Shown here in pieces: positions 1 to 4,460 of a stretch of 6,149 bases of DNA; position 1 is the first letter of the stretch, and every line of letters begins with the position of its first letter. Origin of the DNA: Planctomycetota bacterium (GTDB taxonomy: Bacteria; Planctomycetota; PLA2; JAEUHO01); assembly GCA_024639415.1 (NCBI GenBank), contig JAHEIK010000245.1, positions 1 to 6,149 of the forward strand. Reading direction: 5' to 3'. The notes beneath the pieces were generated by a model. It did no database searches and was not told the origin of the DNA. It worked only from the letters and a program-made list of their open reading frames with translations. A program made the position numbers and the translations under genes.

Positions 1-300
1 GGGCTGCGCCAGACGCCCGAGATGATCGTCGAGGCCGCGCTGCAGGAGGACGTCGACGCGGTCGGCCTCTCCCTGCACTCGGGCGCCCACATGACGCTCT
101 TCCCGCAGGTGCTCGAGCTCCTGAAGGAGCGCGGAGGTGCGCAGATCCTGCTGACGGGCGGCGGCATCATCCCGGAGGCCGACGTGGAAGCGCTCCGGGC
201 CCTGGGCGTAGGCCGGCTCTTCGGTCCCGGCACCCCCCTGGCGGATCTCACGGCCTACATCCGCGAAGAAGTGGCCCTGCGGCGCAGCCAGTCGGCCTGA
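1..300 (+). CDS. Methylmalonyl-CoA mutase-type cobalamin-binding domain, 3' fragment
   Basis: This is the last 99 residues of a gene that begins before the window; the frame is open from base 1 and ends at TGA 298-300. In this family the domain holds coenzyme B12 for the radical rearrangement of methylmalonyl-CoA to succinyl-CoA, or of a related acyl-CoA such as isobutyryl-CoA, in the cytosol. Seen here are a beta-alpha pattern with VGLSLHSGAHMTLFP, where the family's Ser-x-Leu region sits, then LLTGGGIIP (the glycine-rich turn) and LFGPGTPL near the end. The DxHxxG motif with the cobalt-ligating histidine would lie upstream, outside the window, so activity cannot be judged. The fragment could end a separate small B12 subunit or a full-length mutase; SGAHM wording reminds me of the stand-alone small subunits, but I cannot decide. 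The ATG at 22 is internal to the domain and not the true start. Confidence 0.88.
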   Translation, partial: GLRQTPEMIVEAALQEDVDAVGLSLHSGAHMTLFPQVLELLKERGGAQILLTGGGIIPEADVEALRALGVGRLFGPGTPLADLTAYIREEVALRRSQSA

Positions 301-309
301 TCTGCCCAA

Positions 310-349
310 GTCGGGACAGCCACCCCGCGAGAGGTCGGGACTGCCACCC
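310..349. repeat. Duplicated 16-mer in the mutase-dehydrogenase gap
   Basis: Two direct copies of GTCGGGACwGCCACCC lie at 310-325 and 334-349. They differ at one base (A or T at the w) and are 24 bases apart start to start. They fill most of the 71-base gap. Read on the minus strand the motif is GGGTGGCwGTCCCGAC. Similar GGGAC-containing short motifs are, from memory, common dispersed intergenic repeats in environmental bacteria, but I cannot check copy number here. Confidence 0.7.
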
Positions 350-371
350 GGCCCGCCTAGAATCGGCCTCG

Positions 372-1553
372 ATGAGCTTGACGGAGACGATGCCCAGCGC
401 AGTTCACCCCTTCCTGGACGAGGATCACCTCGACGTGCGCGAGATGGTGCGCGAGTTCGCCCTGGGCGAAGTCGCGCCTATCGCAACCGCGCTCGACGAG
501 GAGAAGCGGTTCCCGCACGAGACGATCCCCAAGCTCGCGGAGCTTGGGCTGCTCGGCGTGCCCTGGCCCGAGGAGTACGGCGGCACGGGGATGGACTACC
601 GCGCCTACTCCATCGTCGTCGAGGAACTCGCGCGCGTGTGCGGGACGACCTCGATCACCGTCGCCGCGCACACCTCGCTCGGCACGGCGCCGATCTACAA
701 GTTCGGCACCGAGGAGCAGAAGCAGCGCTGGGTCCCGCGGCTCGCTACGGGCGAGATGCTCGGCGCCTTCGCGCTCACCGAAGCCGGCGCCGGCAGCGAC
801 GCCAAGATGACGCGTGTCACTGCCGTCCAGGACGGCGACCACTGGGTCGTCAACGGCACGAAGATCTACTGCACCAACGGCACGCATGCGGGCACCATCG
901 TCTTCACGGCGCGGGCCGGCCAGGGCGAGCTGGGTGACACCAAGAACATCTGCGCCTTCGTCGTAGAGAAGGACACACCCGGCTTCGAGTACGGCACGCT
1001 CGAGGACAAGCTCGGCCTGCGTGGCTCGGACACGCGCGAGCTGGTCTTCAAGGACTGCCGCATCCCCGCGGCGAACAAGCTGGGCGAAGAGGGCCAGGGC
1101 TTCCACGCCTTCATGCAGACGCTCGAGGCCGGTCGCATCTCGATCGGCGCCATGGCGCTCGGGCTGGCCCAGGGCGCCCTCGACGTCGCATTGCCCTACG
1201 TCCGCGAGCGCGAGCAGTTCGGCAAGCGCCTCATCCGCATGCAGCCCGTCGCGCACCAGCTTGCCGACATGGCGGTCGAGATCCGCGCGGCGCGCAACCT
1301 CGTCTACGAGGCGGCTTGGCTGCACGATCACGGCCAGCCCTACGGTCTGGCCGCGTCCGCCGCCAAGCTGTACGCATCCGAGGTCGCCATGCGCTGTGCG
1401 CACCGCGCCATCCAGGTGATGGGGGGGGTGGGCTACACGCGCGAGTACCCGGCCGAGCGCATCATGCGCGACGCCAAGCTCTGCGAGATCGGCGAAGGGA
1501 CCTCCGAGATCCAGCGCCTGATCATCGGCAGGCATCTCGACCGCGAGGGGTAA
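372..1553 (+). CDS. Acyl-CoA dehydrogenase, short/branched-chain type
   Basis: Complete 393-residue flavoenzyme, the usual length for the family. It oxidises an acyl-CoA to the trans-2-enoyl-CoA using FAD, and in this family electrons pass to electron-transfer flavoprotein in the cytosol. The helical N-terminal domain covers about residues 14-128. The first family signature, ALTEAGAGSDA, is at 134-144, and the second, starting QVMGGVGY, is at 348-367. The catalytic base is very likely E375 in IGEGTSEIQR. At the site where isovaleryl-CoA dehydrogenase carries its base, this protein has Gly254 (LEAGR), which argues against that subfamily. Exact chain length cannot be read from sequence; butyryl, isobutyryl or 2-methylbutyryl-CoA are all possible. 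The start at 372 has no good Shine-Dalgarno. An in-frame ATG at 390 has GGAG at 383-386, only 3 bases away, so the start is uncertain by six codons. It follows the mutase gene by 71 bases and may share its transcript. Confidence 0.95.
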   Translation: MSLTETMPSAVHPFLDEDHLDVREMVREFALGEVAPIATALDEEKRFPHETIPKLAELGLLGVPWPEEYGGTGMDYRAYSIVVEELARVCGTTSITVAAHTSLGTAPIYKFGTEEQKQRWVPRLATGEMLGAFALTEAGAGSDAKMTRVTAVQDGDHWVVNGTKIYCTNGTHAGTIVFTARAGQGELGDTKNICAFVVEKDTPGFEYGTLEDKLGLRGSDTRELVFKDCRIPAANKLGEEGQGFHAFMQTLEAGRISIGAMALGLAQGALDVALPYVREREQFGKRLIRMQPVAHQLADMAVEIRAARNLVYEAAWLHDHGQPYGLAASAAKLYASEVAMRCAHRAIQVMGGVGYTREYPAERIMRDAKLCEIGEGTSEIQRLIIGRHLDREG

Positions 1554-1569
1554 GGGGCGAGCGTGACCT

Positions 1570-1653
1570 CCCCATTGCCACCTTCGGTGGCGTGGGGCCA
1601 CCCCACTGCCACCTTTGGTGGCGCGGGGCCCCGTCGTTCCAACTTTGGGGGCC
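1570..1653. repeat. Tandem array of three hairpin-forming ~30-base units
   Basis: The array begins 17 bases after the dehydrogenase stop codon. Unit 1 (from 1570) and unit 2 (from 1601) have a 31-base period. Each contains GCCACC, a three-base loop (TTC or TTT), then GGTGGC, flanked by CCCCA or CCCCAC on the left and TGGGG or CGGGG on the right. In unit 1 the outer arms also pair, giving about 12 pairs with one bulged T. Unit 3 (core 1637-1653) is decayed, matching the 17-base core of unit 2 at 13 positions and no longer a clean palindrome. The right arm of unit 1 can instead pair with the left arm of unit 2: GGTGGCGTGGGG at 1586-1597 with CCCCAC and GCCACC at 1601-1613. There is no T-run after any stem, so this is not a standard intrinsic terminator. 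A role in transcript ending or 3'-end stability is possible. Confidence 0.75.
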
Positions 1654-1772
1654 AGTGCTTCCTCGCCGGCTCGGAAGCTAGCTCGACCGCCCTTGGATTA
1701 CCCCAGTGCTGCGGTCGGCGTCACGGCTACGCACGCGAGCCGGTCGTCCATCTCTGGGCACGGGTCTCTCTC

Positions 1773-1778
1773 AGGGGG
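1773..1778 (+). promoter_or_regulatory. Likely ribosome binding site deciding a GTG start
   Basis: AGGGGG lies 11 bases before the GTG at 1790. It is the only purine-rich run near the beginning of the next gene. The spacing is slightly long but acceptable. It supports GTG 1790 over the in-frame ATG at 1706. Confidence 0.45.
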
Positions 1779-1789
1779 ATGATCCATAT

Positions 1790-2305
1790 GTGGCCATCGA
1801 GATACTCGTTCCGACCTCCCGCACCCTCGCCGGCGCCACCCGTGCAGTCGTCGAGCAGTTGCTGGGCCCCGGGTTCGTCAACATCGACTCATCCTCCGAG
1901 TCCTCCATCGAAGTCGAGCTGACCAACGTCGACAGCAAGGAGTGGGGCGAGTTCGTTCCCGACGACCTCTCGGCGGGCGAGCTGAGCGACAAGATCCGCG
2001 CGGACAAGGAGATCCTCCGCATCCGCGTGCCGCTGCGCATCGGTCACTTCCTGCTCTTCCCGGGCTTCGTCGTGCTCTGCCGCACGGACGAGTACGAGGA
2101 GTTCATCACGGATCCGCGTGCGCGCCAGATCATCGGCCGCGAAGCGCTCGAGCTTGCCCACGCCTTCGGCGCGGAGGAGATCGTGATCGCCGGGGACGCG
2201 GCCACCGACTTCCTCGGCAGCGAGGCCAACGACTGGACCAGCCTCAAGGAAGTGCTCGAAGAAGAAGAAATCCAGCACGAGGTGCTGAGGCTGCCGAAGG
2301 GCTAG
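1790..2305 (+). CDS. Acidic protein of unknown function, 171 residues
   Basis: I do not recognise this protein. With a GTG start at 1790 it has 171 residues and ends at TAG 2303-2305. The in-frame ATG at 1706 would add 28 residues rich in Arg, Ser and Gly that look like translated intergenic DNA, so I prefer 1790. An ATG overlapping the GTG (1788) is in another frame. The protein begins with a strand-like stretch (AIEILVPTS) and a helix (about 12-25), followed by a Ser/Glu-rich segment, a hydrophobic stretch at about 85-97 (GHFLLFPGFVVLC), and a C-terminal half with helix (REALELAHAFGA), strand (EEIVIAG) and a very acidic helix (LKEVLEEEEIQHE, 152-164). The hydrophobic part is short and flanked by charge, so it is probably a buried strand and not a membrane segment. 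There is no signal peptide. It is most likely a small soluble alpha/beta protein. It stands alone between the hairpin array and the convergent ligase gene. Confidence 0.75.
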   Translation: MAIEILVPTSRTLAGATRAVVEQLLGPGFVNIDSSSESSIEVELTNVDSKEWGEFVPDDLSAGELSDKIRADKEILRIRVPLRIGHFLLFPGFVVLCRTDEYEEFITDPRARQIIGREALELAHAFGAEEIVIAGDAATDFLGSEANDWTSLKEVLEEEEIQHEVLRLPKG

Positions 2306-2327
2306 ATTCAGGGGACGGACGGACACG
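2306..2327. repeat. GGGGAC-type short motif just after the stop codon
   Basis: Starting on the first base after the stop codon of the unknown protein is ATTCAGGGGACGGACGGACA, which contains a tandem GGAC-GGAC. It resembles, from memory, the ATTCAGGGGACAGACAC family of dispersed intergenic motifs seen in many environmental bacteria, sometimes linked to REP-type transposases. Only one copy is in the window, so its repeat nature cannot be shown here. Confidence 0.4.
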
Positions 2328-2359
2328 CGCCGACCGGGGCAACGGGTGACGGGCACGCC

Positions 2360-2385
2360 GCAGCGAGCCGCTAGCGGCTTGCTGC
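2360..2385. terminator. Inverted repeat over the ligase stop codon, possible bidirectional terminator
   Basis: The arms 2360-2371 (GCAGCGAGCCGC) and 2374-2385 (GCGGCTTGCTGC) are complementary over 12 positions, with one G-T pair and a two-base TA centre; opening the inner pair gives a CTAG loop on 11 pairs. The TAG stop of the minus-strand ligase is at the tip. It sits between two convergent genes, where a shared terminator is expected. Neither side has a T-run, so it would be a non-classical terminator or a 3'-end stabiliser. Confidence 0.5.
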
Positions 2386-4308
2386 AACCGCGTCGACGGC
2401 GTCCGGGTTCTCCACGCTCGCGAGATCGCCCACGTCCTCGCCGAGCCAGCGGCGCTTGATGACGCCGCGCACGATCTTGGCCGAGCGCGTCTTGGGGAGC
2501 ATGTCGACGAAGCGCACCTGCTTCGGGCGCAGCGTCTTGCCCAGGTGCGCCACGACGCTGTCCGAGAGCTCGCGGCGCAGCTCCTCGCTCTCCTCGACGT
2601 CGGGCTTGAGCACGACGAACGCGACGACATCCTCGCCCTTGAGCTCGTCCGGCACGCCGACGGCCGCCGCTTCGCTGGCCAGCGGATGCTCGACGAGCGC
2701 CGCCTCGACCTCGGCCGGGCCCACGCGCTTGCCGGCGACGTTGATCGTGTCGTCGCTGCGGCCGTGGAGGAACCAGAAGCCGTCCTCGTCCACGAACGCC
2801 CAGTCGCCGTGGTACCAGACCTTGTCGCCGAAGCGCTCGAAGTAGGTCGCGAGGTAGCGCGCGTCGTCGCCGAGGAAGCTCTTCGTGAGGCTTGGCGCGG
2901 GCTGCTTCAGCACCAGATGGCCGAGACCGCCGCGGATCGGCTTGCCGTCGTCGTCGAAGACGTCCACGTCCATGCCCAGGCCCGGTCCGCGCAGTGTGCA
3001 GGGCTTGAGCGCCGTCGTGGGCAACGGCGAGAGATGGCAGCCCACCAGCTCGGTGCCGCCCGAGATGTTGATGATGGGGCAGAGCTCCTGGCCGACGTGC
3101 TCGAAGCACCACATCCAGGACTCGGGATCCCAGGGCTCACCTGTCGATCCGATCATGCGCAGGGACGAGAGGTCGCGCCCCTTGGCCAGGTCGTCGCCGG
3201 CGCGGCGCAGCAAGCGGATCGCGGTGGGGGCCACGCCGAGATGCGTCAGCGCGTGACGCTCGATCATCTCGAAGACGCGGTCCGGGTTCGGCCAGTTCGG
3301 CGCCCCTTCGTAGACCATGAGCGTGGCGCCCAGGGAGGCGACGCCGATCATCTCCCACGGGCCCATCATCCAGCCGATGTCCGTGAGCCAGAAGAAGCGG
3401 TCCCCCGGCTTCACGTCGAACGCGTAGCCGAGTTCCTTGTTCATCGTCGCGAGGCAGCCCGCGTGCGTGTGCACGGTGCCCTTCGGCTTGCCGGTCGTGC
3501 CCGACGTGTAGAGGATCATCGCGGGCGCTTCGCTCGGCAGCACCTCGGTGCGCTCGTCCGGCTCGCGCGTGAGCACGCGCTCGTGCCACCACAGGTCGCG
3601 GCCTTCCTCGAACGCGACGTCGGCCCCCGTGCGCTGCAGCACGATCTGGTGACGGATGCTGGGTACCTGCTCGACGGCCGCATCGGCGGCCGGCTTGACG
3701 GGAGCGAGCTTGCCGCGGCGGTAGCCCCCGTCCGCGGTGAAGAGGGCGACGGCTCCCGCGTCGTTCATGCGCACGGCCAGCGCTTCGCTGCCGTACGCGG
3801 AGAACACGGGGATCGCCACGGCGCCAACCTGGAGACAGGCGAAGAGGGCGACGACGACCTCGGGGACCATGGGCATGTAGATGCCGATGCGGTCACCCGG
3901 CTCGATGCCGAGGTCGCGCAGCAGGCCTGCCGCGCGGTTCACCTCGTCCTTCAACTCGGCGTAGGTGCGCGTGCGCCCCGTGGCGTCGTCGTACTCGCCG
4001 ATCAGCGCGTCCACGTCGCCGCGACCGGCCGCAACGTGGCGATCGAGGCAGTTGAGCACGATGTTCGTCTTCCCGCCGACGAACCAGCGTGTCCACGGGA
4101 AGCCGTCCGAGTCGTCGTACGTCTGGGTGTACCGCTCGTACCAGTCCAGACCCAGGTCGTCGAGGGCGACGTCCCAGAAGCGGCCGATGTCCGCGACGGA
4201 CCACGCATGGAGAGCGTCGAAGTCCTCGACGCCGGCCTTGCGCATGAGTCGCGCTACGTTGGCGTTTGCGATCGTGTCCTCGGACGGGCGCCAGACGATG
4301 TCACTCAT
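2371..4308 (-). CDS. AMP-forming acyl-CoA synthetase, acetyl-CoA-synthetase-like
   Basis: Complete 645-residue cytosolic ligase, close to the roughly 650 of acetyl-CoA synthetase. It joins a short carboxylic acid to CoA through an acyl-adenylate, using ATP. The N-terminal cap is at about 45-100 and includes WYERYTQTYDD. The ATP-binding loop, YTSGTTGKPKGTVH, is at 267-280. The A5 region PIINISGGTE is at 411-420. The YHGD motif at 499-502 and GRSDD at 516-520 mark the hinge. The C-terminal lid carries the probable catalytic lysine K611 in LPKTRSAKIVR. True acetyl-CoA synthetases have DTWWQTE at the A5 site, and the Trp that closes the acetate pocket is replaced by Gly417 here. A larger acid such as propionate or a branched or hydroxy acid is therefore likely, and I withhold the symbol acs. 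The lid also reads RSAK where RSGK is usual. No clear Shine-Dalgarno precedes the ATG at 4308. The last 20 residues or so are a variable tail. It is divergent from the exported TPR gene. Confidence 0.93.
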   Translation of the reverse strand: MSDIVWRPSEDTIANANVARLMRKAGVEDFDALHAWSVADIGRFWDVALDDLGLDWYERYTQTYDDSDGFPWTRWFVGGKTNIVLNCLDRHVAAGRGDVDALIGEYDDATGRTRTYAELKDEVNRAAGLLRDLGIEPGDRIGIYMPMVPEVVVALFACLQVGAVAIPVFSAYGSEALAVRMNDAGAVALFTADGGYRRGKLAPVKPAADAAVEQVPSIRHQIVLQRTGADVAFEEGRDLWWHERVLTREPDERTEVLPSEAPAMILYTSGTTGKPKGTVHTHAGCLATMNKELGYAFDVKPGDRFFWLTDIGWMMGPWEMIGVASLGATLMVYEGAPNWPNPDRVFEMIERHALTHLGVAPTAIRLLRRAGDDLAKGRDLSSLRMIGSTGEPWDPESWMWCFEHVGQELCPIINISGGTELVGCHLSPLPTTALKPCTLRGPGLGMDVDVFDDDGKPIRGGLGHLVLKQPAPSLTKSFLGDDARYLATYFERFGDKVWYHGDWAFVDEDGFWFLHGRSDDTINVAGKRVGPAEVEAALVEHPLASEAAAVGVPDELKGEDVVAFVVLKPDVEESEELRRELSDSVVAHLGKTLRPKQVRFVDMLPKTRSAKIVRGVIKRRWLGEDVGDLASVENPDAVDAVAASR

Positions 4309-4321
4309 GCGGCTATGGAAC

Positions 4322-4348
4322 CACGGAGCCCGCGGAGAACACAGAGGA
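4322..4348. repeat. Three 9-base ACGGAG-type units in the ligase leader
   Basis: CACGGAGCC, CGCGGAGAA and CACAGAGGA follow each other without gaps, ending 14 bases (4309-4321 plus one edge base) from the ligase start codon, so they fall in the ligase leader on the minus strand. The wording (CCACGGAG...GAGAACACAGAGGA) resembles a short repeat I remember as frequent between genes in environmental bacteria. The function is unknown. Confidence 0.5.
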
Positions 4349-4372
4349 GCCGCAGGCGCGGGCAGCCCGTCG

Positions 4373-4394
4373 GCGGGCGCCGCGCGGGCGCCGC
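4373..4394. repeat. Tandem pair of an 11-mer
   Basis: GCGGGCGCCGC occurs twice in direct succession (4373-4383 and 4384-4394) in the 152-base gap between the divergent genes. Each copy contains the palindrome GGCGCC. It could be an operator pair for one or both genes or just GC-rich drift; nothing in the sequence decides. Confidence 0.45.
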
Positions 4395-4452
4395 AAATGC
4401 AGGAGGTCCTCCCTCTGGGCCCGCCATCGGCGGTAGGCTCGGTCGCTCCAGT

Positions 4453-4457
4453 GGGAG
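4453..4457 (+). promoter_or_regulatory. Ribosome binding site bearing on the ATG-ATG start
   Basis: GGGAG lies 3 bases before ATG 4461 and 6 bases before ATG 4464. The spacing favours the second ATG, which would remove only one methionine from the product. Confidence 0.55.
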
Positions 4458-4460
4458 TGG

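Noticed and set aside
357..1601. 414-codon open frame on the - strand across the dehydrogenase gene
   Set aside because: Antisense shadow of a gene with both family signatures and the catalytic glutamate; low-complexity Arg/Leu/Asp/Val composition.
1570..1653. CRISPR array
   Set aside because: Units are directly contiguous palindromes without unique spacers, and only two are well preserved.
1654..1772. tRNA or other structured RNA in the gap before the unknown protein
   Set aside because: I could not find a cloverleaf, an acceptor end or a T-loop GTTCRANNC pattern; only weak five-pair stems occur by chance level in this GC content.
1706..1789. Extra N-terminal 28 codons of the unknown acidic protein from ATG 1706
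   Set aside because: Arg/Ser/Gly-rich stretch unlike the rest of the protein and without a ribosome binding site; GTG 1790 follows an AGGGGG run.
4401..4406. AGGAGG resembling a strong Shine-Dalgarno
   Set aside because: No start codon follows at usable distance; it is part of the small inverted repeat GGAGG-T-CCTCC at 4402-4412.
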